DNA of 64,000 nucleotides, taken from the NCBI GenBank assembly GCA_964371035.1, contig CAYJLG010000010.1, positions 6,056 to 70,055 of the forward strand, written 5' to 3'. The stretch's first letter is position 1. Each line of letters starts with the position of its first letter. Shown here piece after piece: positions 1-7,924 of this stretch. The position numbers and the translations under genes were made by a program. The DNA comes from UBA1535 sp964371035. GTDB lineage: Bacteria > Bacillota > Clostridia > Tissierellales > Sedimentibacteraceae. Below the pieces are notes generated by a model. That model saw only the letters and a program-made list of their open reading frames with translations. It was not told where the DNA came from and searched no databases.

Positions 1-19
1 GAAATAGGAGGTGAGATTA

Positions 20-946
20 ATGGCTAAAATTGCAACTAGACAAGCTTATGGTGAAGCTTTAAAAGAATTAGCTGCAAAGAATCAAAACATAGTAGTATTA
101 GATGCGGATTTATCGAAATCTACTATGACTGCAGAATTTAAAAAAGTTGCTCCTGAAAGATTTTTCAATGTAGGTATAGCAGAACAAAATTTGATGGGAA
201 CAGCGGCAGGATTGTCATTAGTCGGCAAAGTACCTTTTGCAAGTTCTTTTGCAATGTTTGCAGCTGGTAGAGCTTTTGAAATAATACGTAATACTATTGC
301 ATATCCAAAGCTAAATGTTAAGATAGCTGCAACTCACGCAGGTTTGACAGTAGGCGAAGATGGTGCATCGCATCAAGCAATAGAAGATATTAGTCTTATG
401 AGAAGCATACCAAACATGACAGTTATAAATCCTGCGGATGGAGTCGAAGCCAAAAAGGCAATCTTTGCTGCAGCTGAATATTATGGACCTGTATATATAA
501 GACTTGGTAGAGCGGCAGTAGAGGAAATTTTTGATGATAATTATCAATTTGAAATTGGCAAAGGTGTTCAGCTAAAGGATGGTAATGATCTAACGATTGT
601 TGCTACAGGCATAATGGTTGAAAAAGCTCTGAAAGCTGCAGAAATATTAGAAGCTGAAGGTATGAGTATTAGAGTTATCAATATACATACGATAAAACCA
701 ATAGATACAGAAATATTGTTAAAAGCAGCTAAGGAAACTAAAAGAATTATTACTGCTGAAGAACATAGCATCATCGGCGGATTAGGAAGTGCTGTGTTAG
801 AATCGATTGCTGAAGAATGTCCAGTGCCTGTAATAAGGATAGGTGTAAAAGATACATTTGGTGAATCTGGAAAACCTAATGAGTTGCTTGAAAAATATGG
901 CCTAACAGAAAATGATATAGTTAATGCTGCAAAAAAAATTGGTTAA
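20..946 (+). CDS. Transketolase, C-terminal subunit (split transketolase)
   Basis: A 308-residue protein equal to the C-terminal half of transketolase: a pyrimidine-binding domain (about residues 1-165) and the transketolase C-terminal domain (about 185-305). The motif GIAEQN gives Glu55, the residue that activates the thiamine diphosphate cofactor in this family. It would pair with a separate N-terminal subunit (diphosphate-binding half), normally encoded just upstream and therefore outside the window. Together they move two-carbon units between sugar phosphates in the non-oxidative pentose phosphate pathway. An in-frame GTG at 11 lies inside the AGGAGGTG ribosome site, so ATG 20 is the better start. 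A terminator follows the gene. Confidence 0.93.
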   Translation: MAKIATRQAYGEALKELAAKNQNIVVLDADLSKSTMTAEFKKVAPERFFNVGIAEQNLMGTAAGLSLVGKVPFASSFAMFAAGRAFEIIRNTIAYPKLNVKIAATHAGLTVGEDGASHQAIEDISLMRSIPNMTVINPADGVEAKKAIFAAAEYYGPVYIRLGRAAVEEIFDDNYQFEIGKGVQLKDGNDLTIVATGIMVEKALKAAEILEAEGMSIRVINIHTIKPIDTEILLKAAKETKRIITAEEHSIIGGLGSAVLESIAEECPVPVIRIGVKDTFGESGKPNELLEKYGLTENDIVNAAKKIG

Positions 947-967
947 TGCATAATTGAATTTAAAATG

Positions 968-996
968 AGAGACTGGTGACAACACAGTCTCTTTTA
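968..996 (+). terminator. Rho-independent terminator after the transketolase gene
   Basis: GAGACTG (969-975) pairs with CAGTCTC (985-991) around a 9-base loop and is followed by TTTTATTTA. It separates the transketolase gene from the ftsEX unit. The remaining intergenic sequence to 1185 is very AT-rich and I see no gene in it. Confidence 0.75.
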
Positions 997-1185
997 TTTA
1001 TCAAGAAATTAACTTTTATTTTTTTGTTTTTACAAAATATCAAAAAAAGTGTTTATTTTTTTTACAAAATAGGGTAAAATGAAATATGAAATTTTGAGTT
1101 TAATTATTCTATTAGAAATTAATGCTAGTTTTGTGATTATATATAAGGTAATTTAAGTACGTTAAATTTGTCAGAGGTGGAAAAA

Positions 1186-1872
1186 TTGTTTAAATTTGAT
1201 AATGTGAGCAAATTATATAAAAAAGAGTTTTTGGCGGTAGAAAATGCTAATTTTGAAATAGCTAAAGGCGAGTTTTTATTTTTAGTAGGAAAAAGCGGCG
1301 CAGGGAAAAGTACTATTGTTAAACTGCTCTTAAAAGAAGAAAACCCGACTAGTGGAACTATTTTTTATAATGGTGAAAATATTACTAAAATTAGTAAGCG
1401 CCGTGTGTCTGACTATAGAAAAAAGATCGGGTTTGTTTTTCAAGATTATAGATTATTACCTAAAATGACAGTTTACGAAAATGTTGCTTTTGCTCTTCAA
1501 GTTACAGGCACGAGCGGGAAAATTATTAGAAGAGAAGTTCCAACAGTATTATCGTTGGTTGGGTTGATTGATAAAGCAAAATCCTACCCTGATGAACTTT
1601 CAGGTGGAGAACAGCAAAGGGTATCAATAGCAAGGGCTGTAGTAAATAGACCTGAAGTGATCATTGCAGATGAACCAACTGGTAATCTTGATCCTGAGAC
1701 ATCAAAAGAAATCATGCGAATTTTTGAAGAAATCAATAGAAGAGGTACTACCTTAATTATGGCAACTCATGATAGAGAGATTGTTGACAGGATGCAAAAA
1801 CGTGTTGTTGAATTGAAAAAGGGCATGATTATTAGAGACACAAAATCTGGAGGATATACAAATGAGTATTAA
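1186..1872 (+). CDS. ftsE: Cell division ABC transporter ATPase FtsE
   Basis: ATPase of the FtsEX complex, which sits at the septum and mechanically gates peptidoglycan hydrolases through an extracellular partner. Seen: Walker A GKSGAGKST (Lys41), signature LSGGEQQR, Walker B ADEPTGNLD, and the H-loop ATHD. The start is a TTG at 1186, five bases after GAGGTGG, giving 228 residues, the usual FtsE length. A further in-frame TTG at 1168 lies upstream of that ribosome site and is less likely. The gene overlaps ftsX by 11 bp, and a coiled-coil M23 hydrolase follows ftsX, the expected partner. Confidence 0.95.
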   Translation: MFKFDNVSKLYKKEFLAVENANFEIAKGEFLFLVGKSGAGKSTIVKLLLKEENPTSGTIFYNGENITKISKRRVSDYRKKIGFVFQDYRLLPKMTVYENVAFALQVTGTSGKIIRREVPTVLSLVGLIDKAKSYPDELSGGEQQRVSIARAVVNRPEVIIADEPTGNLDPETSKEIMRIFEEINRRGTTLIMATHDREIVDRMQKRVVELKKGMIIRDTKSGGYTNEY

Positions 1873-2758
1873 AAAGACAAAATATTTGTTAGTGCAGACG
1901 TTTCAAAGTATATTCAGAAACAGATTTATGAGCCTTGCATCTATTAGTGCAGTGATGGCGGTGTTGATATTACTTGGATATGTGGTTTTGATAATGTTAA
2001 ACATCAATAATATTGCTATGATTACTACAGAAGAATTTGATGAAATTGCTATATATATTAATGAAGATGTAACCGATAGTGAAATAGTAGAACTTGGCGA
2101 AACGTTGGAAGCTATGGATGGTGTAATGACTGTAGTATATTTGCCAAAAGAAGATGCTTTAGAGCTAGAAAAATTAAAATGGGGCGAACAGGCATATTTG
2201 TTAGAAGGCCTGAGGACTAACCCACTACCTAATACATATTTAATACAATTAGAAAATGTAGACTACTCTGATAATGTGTTGCCTAAAATATCTGAAATGG
2301 AAGAAGTAGAAGATTATAGATATTACCAAGATACTGTAGAAAGTTTAATTGCAATTTCTCAAACTATTAGAAATATTGGCATAGTCGTTATTGGAGCATT
2401 ATTGCTTCTGACTGTATTTATTATTTCAAATACAATTAAGATTACTGTAATTTTCAGAAGAAAAGAGATTGAACTTATGCAGTATTTAGGTGCAACGAAT
2501 GGGTATGTAAGGACTCCTTTCGTGATAGAAGGTATAATTTTGGGATTGATTGGTGCTGGGTTGGCTATAGCTGTTATTTTCTTAAGTTATAATAACTTAA
2601 CAGAATATGTTACTAACTATTTATTGAGCGGATTTTCTACTTATGTGATTAATTTAAATGTTGTTTTTACAGATATAGTTATTATTTTTATTACTATAGG
2701 TGTAGGAATTGGAACTTTAGGAAGTTTGATTTCACTAAAGAAATTCTTGAGTGTTTAA
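1862..2758 (+). CDS. ftsX: Cell division protein FtsX
   Basis: Permease-like partner of FtsE, 298 residues. A short cytoplasmic N-terminus is followed by a first membrane helix (about 20-45), a large extracellular domain (about 47-165) and three further helices in the C-terminal FtsX-type permease region, including the conserved KEIELMQYLGATNGYV stretch. The extracellular domain is where the hydrolase partner binds in studied species. The ribosome site GGAGG lies inside the end of ftsE, and the start codon overlaps ftsE by 11 bp, implying translational coupling. Confidence 0.95.
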   Translation: MSIKKTKYLLVQTFQSIFRNRFMSLASISAVMAVLILLGYVVLIMLNINNIAMITTEEFDEIAIYINEDVTDSEIVELGETLEAMDGVMTVVYLPKEDALELEKLKWGEQAYLLEGLRTNPLPNTYLIQLENVDYSDNVLPKISEMEEVEDYRYYQDTVESLIAISQTIRNIGIVVIGALLLLTVFIISNTIKITVIFRRKEIELMQYLGATNGYVRTPFVIEGIILGLIGAGLAIAVIFLSYNNLTEYVTNYLLSGFSTYVINLNVVFTDIVIIFITIGVGIGTLGSLISLKKFLSV

Positions 2759-2773
2759 AAAAGGAGCTTAAAT

Positions 2774-3937
2774 ATGAAGTTAAAAAGATTTGTTTGTATA
2801 GTTGTTGTGTTTGTATTTGTTTTAACTATGTTTAGAACAGAAGATGCATCTGCGAGCAGTATTGCTGAAATTCAAGCACAGATAGACGCGAATAAGAAAT
2901 TATATGAAGAAAATAAAGAAAAACTTGCTCAAATAGAGGCAGCACTTGAAGAACTAAGTGCGGAAGAAGATAGCGTTTTGAATGAAATAGTTAAAATGGA
3001 TGCTGATATGGCTACTTTAAATGTTGAAGCGGCTGAGTTGCAGATTAGAATTGACGATTTGAATCAAAATATTGAAGAAAATGAGGCGTTTATTAAAAAA
3101 CTTGAAGAAGATATAGATGAGAGTAATTTACTTCTTGAACAAAGATTAAGAACGTCTTTTAAAAGAGGGGACATAGGCTATCTTGATGTCATATTTGAAG
3201 CTGAAAGTTTATTGGATGCTTTGACTAGATTAGATATGATACAATTAATAGTTAGAGAAGACGTCAAATTACTTGCAGAAATCGAAGATCTTAAAAATAA
3301 TTATGAAGACTTAAAAATAACTCAAGAAAACGAAAAAGAAAATCGAATTGAAGTCATGGATCAACTTGTTGTTAAAATTGATGATTTAGAAGTAGCTCAA
3401 AGTGAAAAAGAAATGAGAATGAGTGAATTAGAAGAAGATAAGGATGATCTAATAGCACAAGAAGAAGCTTTTCAAGCTGCGGATCAAGAACTTGAAGCTA
3501 ATATTCAAAGACTTCAGACGTCTATGGCTTATGTAGGGGGAACTATGCTTTGGCCATTGCCTCTGAGTTATACAAGGATTACGTCTCCTTTTGGAAGCAG
3601 GATTCATCCGATTTATGGTTATTGGTCACAACACAACGGAGTCGATATAGGGGCACCAACAGGAGTTGAAATTTATGCGGTTAATAGTGGTGTAGTTTTA
3701 GCGGCAGAATATCATTATAGTTATGGCAATTATGTTGTAATAGACCATGGTGGTAAGATTTCTACTTTATATGCCCATGCTAGCAAATTGTTAGTATCGG
3801 CTGGTCAAACTGTAAATATCGGGGATACTATTGCACTGATAGGTTCGACAGGCCAATCGACAGGGCCTCACCTTCATTTTGAAGTAAGAGAAAATGGAGT
3901 TAGACAAGATCCTATACCTTATGTAAGTGGAAACTAG
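2774..3937 (+). CDS. Coiled-coil M23 peptidase, FtsEX-partner murein hydrolase (PcsB/EnvC type)
   Basis: 387 residues: signal peptide (about 1-27, ending near ASA), a long acidic coiled coil (about 30-250), then an M23/LytM endopeptidase domain (about 265-380). The zinc ligands of an active M23 enzyme are present: His287 and Asp291 in HNGVD, and His366 and His368 in HLHFEV. EnvC-type activators lack such residues, so this is likely a hydrolase in its own right rather than only an activator. It starts 15 bp after ftsX, so FtsEX is the probable regulator. Expected role: cleaving peptide crosslinks during daughter-cell separation. The role is inferred from architecture and context. Confidence 0.88.
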   Translation: MKLKRFVCIVVVFVFVLTMFRTEDASASSIAEIQAQIDANKKLYEENKEKLAQIEAALEELSAEEDSVLNEIVKMDADMATLNVEAAELQIRIDDLNQNIEENEAFIKKLEEDIDESNLLLEQRLRTSFKRGDIGYLDVIFEAESLLDALTRLDMIQLIVREDVKLLAEIEDLKNNYEDLKITQENEKENRIEVMDQLVVKIDDLEVAQSEKEMRMSELEEDKDDLIAQEEAFQAADQELEANIQRLQTSMAYVGGTMLWPLPLSYTRITSPFGSRIHPIYGYWSQHNGVDIGAPTGVEIYAVNSGVVLAAEYHYSYGNYVVIDHGGKISTLYAHASKLLVSAGQTVNIGDTIALIGSTGQSTGPHLHFEVRENGVRQDPIPYVSGN

Positions 3938-3982
3938 TTCGTTGTTTCTTCCCTTGAGACACATATGTCGAGACAAAATAAT

Positions 3983-4336
3983 GTTACTATTTACAGTCGA
4001 TTTCTGACGTTAAAAGGAAAAAACAATAAAAGATGGAAGCATTATGGAGATTGGAACAAGTTGTGTGAAGTTTTGTGAGCGTTATAGTCATCTTTGGCGT
4101 AGCTCCTAAAATATACTGCGTTATGACTTTGCGAATAAAACTACTCATGCCCTAACCCCATTTTCTAAATGAAAATGGCGGTAGGTCACATGCATGGAGA
4201 ACCAAATCTTTGTGAGTTTAACGAGCAAAAAGATTTGATGTTCTCTTCTGCGCCTTACAACTTCCCAATTGGAGTATTCGGCGACATATTTTATTATTTT
4301 TCCTTTGAGTTGTTTATGTTTGCTGTGAATAGTAAC
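3983..4336. repeat. MITE-like element with terminal inverted repeats (copy 1)
   Basis: 354 bp bounded by GTTACTATTTACAG (3983-3996) and CTGTGAATAGTAAC (4323-4336); the ends are reverse complements with one mismatch. The interior has an 8-bp palindrome (CCATTTTC 4158-4165 / GAAAATGG 4171-4178) and a 65-codon open frame (4169-4366) with no recognisable domain that runs past the right end. No transposase is present. Related ends recur at 13411-13641, 30546-30559, 48828-48901 and 53293-53306, so this belongs to a dispersed non-autonomous repeat family. Confidence 0.75.
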
Positions 4337-4374
4337 GTTGATAAGAAAAAAATATATTTTTCTTAAAAAACATA

Positions 4375-4403
4375 TTGACATTCTTATTTATAAGTATTAT
4401 AAT
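4375..4403 (+). promoter_or_regulatory. Strong sigma-A type promoter for the infC-rpmI-rplT operon
   Basis: Perfect -35 TTGACA (4375-4380), a 17-bp spacer and perfect -10 TATAAT (4398-4403). Transcription would begin near 4410, just ahead of the L20-type leader. Confidence 0.88.
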
Positions 4404-4409
4404 GTCATA

Positions 4410-4556
4410 AGCAAGAAGAAGTAACCGCTTCTCACCTTACGACGCACATAAAATTGATAAAATTTTAGTTGAGTGCTGTTAGTTAGGTTATTATTTTAAA
4501 GAGATACTTATTTGTATGTTTTGAGATAGCGGTTTGCCGCTATCTCTTTTTTATTT
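4410..4556 (+). promoter_or_regulatory. L20 leader (autoregulatory mRNA leader with attenuator)
   Basis: The transcript leader carries the stretch CCGCTTCTCACCTTACGACG (4424-4443), which I recognise as characteristic of Firmicute infC-rpmI-rplT leaders, and ends in a terminator: GAGATAGCGG (4523-4532), loop TTTG, CCGCTATCTC (4537-4546), then a T run. In Bacillus, ribosomal protein L20 binds the leader and favours termination, matching L20, L35 and IF3 output to ribosome assembly. Gene order downstream fits exactly. Confidence 0.85.
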
Positions 4557-4620
4557 ATTAGATACTGTTTGAAGCAGTCTATCTATAAGAGTAGCATACA
4601 TTTATAGGAGGTGTGTCTTT

Positions 4621-5127
4621 ATTAAAGAACTTCAAATTAACGAGCAAATTCGTGAAAAAGAGGTAAGAGTAATTGACTCAGAGGGAGAGCAACTAGGTGT
4701 AATCAGTTTGGATGAAGCGATGGAATTGGCTGACAAACAAAAGCTTGACTTAGTTAATATTTCACCAAATGCGAAGCCACCAGTTTGCAGGATTATGAGC
4801 TATGGTAAGTACAAGTACGAATTGACTAAGAAAGAAAAAGAATCTAAGAAAAAACAAAAAATGATCACTGTCAAGGAGATACGTTTAACTCCTAATATTG
4901 AAGAACATGATTTGGGAGTTAAGGCGAAAAACGCATCTAAATTCTTGGAAGATGGAGATAGAGTAAAAGTTGTAGTTAGATTCAGAGGTAGAGAAATAGG
5001 ATATTCAGAGTTAGGAAGAAAAGTTTTAATGAAATTTGCTGAAATTACTTCTGAACATTCTACTATTGATAAAATGCCTAAAATAGAAGGTAGAAACATG
5101 ATAATGTTTTTAAATCCTAAAAATTAA
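4621..5127 (+). CDS. infC: Translation initiation factor IF-3 (AUU start codon)
   Basis: IF-3 prevents subunit reassociation and checks start-codon and initiator tRNA selection. The first in-frame ATG (4708) would cut off the conserved N-terminus. Reading back, the frame stays open with family-typical sequence (INEQIREKEVRVID) to an ATT at 4621, placed 7 bases after AGGAGGTG (4606-4613). This gives 168 residues, the normal length. A rare AUU start is the known device by which IF-3 represses its own translation. The N-domain is about residues 1-80 and the C-domain 85-168. First gene of an operon with rpmI and rplT. Confidence 0.95.
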   Translation: MKELQINEQIREKEVRVIDSEGEQLGVISLDEAMELADKQKLDLVNISPNAKPPVCRIMSYGKYKYELTKKEKESKKKQKMITVKEIRLTPNIEEHDLGVKAKNASKFLEDGDRVKVVVRFRGREIGYSELGRKVLMKFAEITSEHSTIDKMPKIEGRNMIMFLNPKN

Positions 5128-5154
5128 TAGATTGTCAAAAAAGGAGGAACCACA

Positions 5155-5349
5155 ATGCCAAAAGTAAAAACTAATAGATCAGCTGCTAAAAGATTTAAGA
5201 AGACAGGTAGCGGAAAATTTAAGAGATCTCATTCAGGAAAAAACCACTTCACAGGTAAAAAAGCATCAAAATCAATCAGAAACCTGCGAAAAGGTACTTT
5301 AGTATCAGATTCAGATACACCAAAATTAAAAATAATATTACCATACTAA
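5155..5349 (+). CDS. rpmI: 50S ribosomal protein L35
   Basis: 64 residues, very basic, with the family start MPKVKTNRSAAKRFKKTGSG. It binds 23S rRNA in the large subunit. It is preceded by AAGGAGGA and lies between infC and rplT, the conserved order. Co-regulated through the L20 leader. Confidence 0.97.
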   Translation: MPKVKTNRSAAKRFKKTGSGKFKRSHSGKNHFTGKKASKSIRNLRKGTLVSDSDTPKLKIILPY

Positions 5350-5375
5350 GATAAATGATATAGGAGGACAATGAA

Positions 5376-5720
5376 ATGGCAAGAGTAAAAAGAGCCGTTA
5401 ACGCTAAAAAGAATCATCGTAAAGTATTAAAACTTGCTAAAGGATACTACGGTGCAAAAAGTAAATTATTTAAAATGGCAAATCAAGCAGTGATGAAGTC
5501 ACTTGCTTATGCATATGTTGGTAGAAAGCAAAAGAAAAGAGAATTTAGACAACTTTGGATAGCTAGAATTAATGCTGCTACAAGATCACATGGAGTTTCT
5601 TACAGTAAATTCATAAATGGTTTAAAGAAAAACAACATTGAAATTAATAGAAAAATGCTTTCGGAGATGGCTATTCATGACGCTGCAGGTTTTGCAAAAT
5701 TAGTAGAATCTGTAAAATAG
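5376..5720 (+). CDS. rplT: 50S ribosomal protein L20
   Basis: 114 residues, family start MARVKRAVNAKKNHRKVLK. L20 is an early large-subunit assembly protein that binds 23S rRNA; in Bacillus it also binds the infC leader to repress this operon. Good ribosome site AGGAGGA; a terminator follows at 5738-5761. Confidence 0.98.
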   Translation: MARVKRAVNAKKNHRKVLKLAKGYYGAKSKLFKMANQAVMKSLAYAYVGRKQKKREFRQLWIARINAATRSHGVSYSKFINGLKKNNIEINRKMLSEMAIHDAAGFAKLVESVK

Positions 5721-5737
5721 ACAGCTTTATTAAAATA

Positions 5738-5761
5738 AAAGACCTGATATGGTCTTTTTTT
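5738..5761 (+). terminator. Terminator after rplT
   Basis: AAAGACC (5738-5744), loop TGATAT, GGTCTTT (5751-5757) running into T residues. Ends the ribosomal protein operon. Confidence 0.85.
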
Positions 5762-5762
5762 C

Positions 5763-5790
5763 TTGCAAAATAAATTTTTTGTTATATAAT
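5763..5790 (+). promoter_or_regulatory. Promoter for the ktrBA unit
   Basis: -35 TTGCAA (5763-5768), 16-bp spacer, -10 TATAAT (5785-5790). The roughly 90-base leader contains a long AT-rich hairpin, AAGCATA (5798-5804) against TATGCTT, ending in a T run near 5838. It could act as an attenuator, but I recognise no riboswitch class. Confidence 0.6.
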
Positions 5791-5888
5791 ATATAGAAGC
5801 ATATTTTTATAAGAAAATAAATTTATATGCTTTTTTAAATGTGACAGCATGCTGTAGCATTATCGATTTATTCGGAGGTTTTTGCTAA

Positions 5889-7250
5889 GTGGAAGAAAAT
5901 ATAAAAAATGATAGTTCGTTAAAAAATAACCCTTCGCTATTATTTATATTAGGTTTTTTAGGAGTAGTATTAGCAGGTGCAACGTTGTTAAATTTTCCTT
6001 TTGCAAGTTTAGATGGAAAAAGCGTTGGATTTATAGACGCGTTGTTTACTTCAGCGTCAGCAGTATGTGTGACAGGCTTAACAACTCTTGTTACTGCAAC
6101 GCAATGGACTTTTTTTGGAAAAATAGTAATACTAGTGTTGATACAGTTTGGTGGATTAGGACTCATGACTTTATCTACTCTGATTACACTTTTTTTAGGA
6201 AGAAAAATTTCATTAAGATTTAGGATGTTGATACAAGAAGAAAGAAATTCAGATGAATTGCAAGGCGTAGTAAGAGTTACTAAAAATGTATTGATTTATA
6301 CATTTTCAGTTGAAATAGTCGGAGCACTGATTTTTGCATTAGTATTTTGTAAAGAATTTGGATTGTTACAAGGTTTATGGTATTCGATATTTCATTCAAT
6401 ATCTGCATTTTGCAATGCTGGGTTTGATATAGTTGGTAGTCAAAGCTTTATTCCATATGTGACAAATCCAATAGTTAATTTTGTAACAACTACTTTAATA
6501 ATTCTGGGAGGCCTAGGTTTTATAGTAGTTACAGAAGTTATTAAGGTGAGGAGCTTTAAAAAGTTTACATTACATACTAAAATAGTACTTACAGTAACAC
6601 TGATTTTACTAATATCTGGTACCGTTTTGTTTTTTGCATTTGAATATACGAATGATGATACAATAGGAGAATTAGGATTTTTTAATAAAATACAGGCTTC
6701 ATATTTTCAAAGTGTTGTAGCGAGAACCGCAGGATATTCGACTGTTGACATGTCAGCTACAAGAGAGTATACTTCCGTTATGATGATGGTACTCATGTTT
6801 ATAGGTGGATCGTCAGGCTCAACGGCAGGTGGTGTTAAAATCACTACATTTGCAGTTGCAATTTTAGCAATAAAGACAATGGTTTACGGTAAACGAGATA
6901 TTGAGATTTATCAAAAAAGAGTTCCGACTACAGTTATAATGAAAGCAATTTCTATTATTGGGATTGCGTTTGGAGTAGTTTTAGTTGTATCTGTCTTGAT
7001 AAGTATCTTCGAATCTCATCAAGGTTTTACGCTGGTAGATTCGATGTTTGAAGCAGTGTCGGCGTTTGGTACAGTTGGACTTTCGAGAAATATGACACCA
7101 TTTATTGGAGATTTGAGCAAAATAGTGATATCAATTACTATGTTTATAGGCCGTTTGGGACCTTTTACGATGGCGCTTGCTGTTGCATCTGCTCAAAATA
7201 AAACTATTGCAAACTATACTTACCCAGAAGGTAAAATAAACATAGGCTAA
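5889..7250 (+). CDS. Potassium uptake transporter, TrkH/KtrB family
   Basis: Membrane subunit of a Ktr/Trk potassium system, 453 residues, with many hydrophobic helices and the repeated pore-loop pattern: SASAVCVTGLTT, SISAFCNAGFD, GGSSGSTAGG and SAFGTVGLS, each with the filter glycine of the superfamily. Uptake is usually Na+- or H+-coupled and gated by a cytoplasmic RCK ring, encoded here by the next gene. The start is GTG at 5889, after CGGAGG. Length (about 450) suits KtrB better than the longer TrkH of enterobacteria. Confidence 0.92.
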   Translation: MEENIKNDSSLKNNPSLLFILGFLGVVLAGATLLNFPFASLDGKSVGFIDALFTSASAVCVTGLTTLVTATQWTFFGKIVILVLIQFGGLGLMTLSTLITLFLGRKISLRFRMLIQEERNSDELQGVVRVTKNVLIYTFSVEIVGALIFALVFCKEFGLLQGLWYSIFHSISAFCNAGFDIVGSQSFIPYVTNPIVNFVTTTLIILGGLGFIVVTEVIKVRSFKKFTLHTKIVLTVTLILLISGTVLFFAFEYTNDDTIGELGFFNKIQASYFQSVVARTAGYSTVDMSATREYTSVMMMVLMFIGGSSGSTAGGVKITTFAVAILAIKTMVYGKRDIEIYQKRVPTTVIMKAISIIGIAFGVVLVVSVLISIFESHQGFTLVDSMFEAVSAFGTVGLSRNMTPFIGDLSKIVISITMFIGRLGPFTMALAVASAQNKTIANYTYPEGKINIG

Positions 7251-7262
7251 TGGAGGAATTAA

Positions 7263-7922
7263 ATGAGACAATTTGTAGTTATAGGTTGTGGAAGATTTGG
7301 AGAATCTGTCGCTAAAACATTATATAAACAAGGATATGATGTTCTAGTAGTAGATAAAGATTTAGATATAATACAAGAGATTTCAGAGCATGTCACACAT
7401 GCGATACAGGCTGATGCATCGGATGAAAATGCATTAAAATCTCTAGGAATTAGAAATTTTGACGTCGCTGTTATTTCGATAGGATCAAATATTCAGGCGT
7501 CTATAATGTGTACTTTGATAGTAAAAGAGCTTGGTGTTAAAACTGTAATTGCAAAAGCTCAAAATGATGTGCACGGAAAAGTTTTGTCTAAAATAGGAGC
7601 AGATAAAGTAGTTTTCCCAGAAAGAGATATGGGAGTGCGAATTGCGCACAATATTATTTCTACTAATATTTTGGACGTAATTGAATTAATGCCTGATTAT
7701 AGTATTATAGAAGTGGTTGCATTGAAGGAATGGGAAAATAAAGCTTTAATTGAACTTAAACTTCCTAATAGAATGGGTGTTAGTATTATGGCAATTAAAA
7801 CAGGTGAAAACATTAATATAAGCCCTTATGCTGAAGATGTTATAAAAGAGGGCGATGTAGTAGTATTGCTTGGTCATAATGATAATTTAAGAAAAATAGA
7901 ACAGATGGGTATTACGGAGTAA
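7263..7922 (+). CDS. Potassium uptake regulatory subunit, TrkA/KtrA family
   Basis: 219 residues: an RCK N-domain with the Rossmann motif VIGCGRFGES (Gly8, Gly10, Gly13) and Asp31 at the end of beta-strand 2 for nucleotide binding, then an RCK C-domain (about 135-219). In Ktr systems this octameric ring binds ATP/ADP, and often cyclic di-AMP in the C-domain, to gate the KtrB pore. It begins 12 bp after the ktrB-like gene with an AGGAGG-like site. The window also encodes the diadenylate cyclase CdaA, so control by c-di-AMP is plausible but unproven. Confidence 0.93.
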   Translation: MRQFVVIGCGRFGESVAKTLYKQGYDVLVVDKDLDIIQEISEHVTHAIQADASDENALKSLGIRNFDVAVISIGSNIQASIMCTLIVKELGVKTVIAKAQNDVHGKVLSKIGADKVVFPERDMGVRIAHNIISTNILDVIELMPDYSIIEVVALKEWENKALIELKLPNRMGVSIMAIKTGENINISPYAEDVIKEGDVVVLLGHNDNLRKIEQMGITE

Positions 7923-7924
7923 AT

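Noticed and set aside
4169..4366. 65-codon open frame inside repeat copy 1
   Set aside because: It lies within and runs across the right end of the inverted-repeat element, has no ribosome site and no domain; treated as repeat sequence, not a gene.
5797..5888. c-di-AMP (ydaO) riboswitch before the potassium transporter genes
   Set aside because: Ktr genes often carry one, but the leader is only about 90 bases and shows just one AT-rich hairpin, too short for that class.
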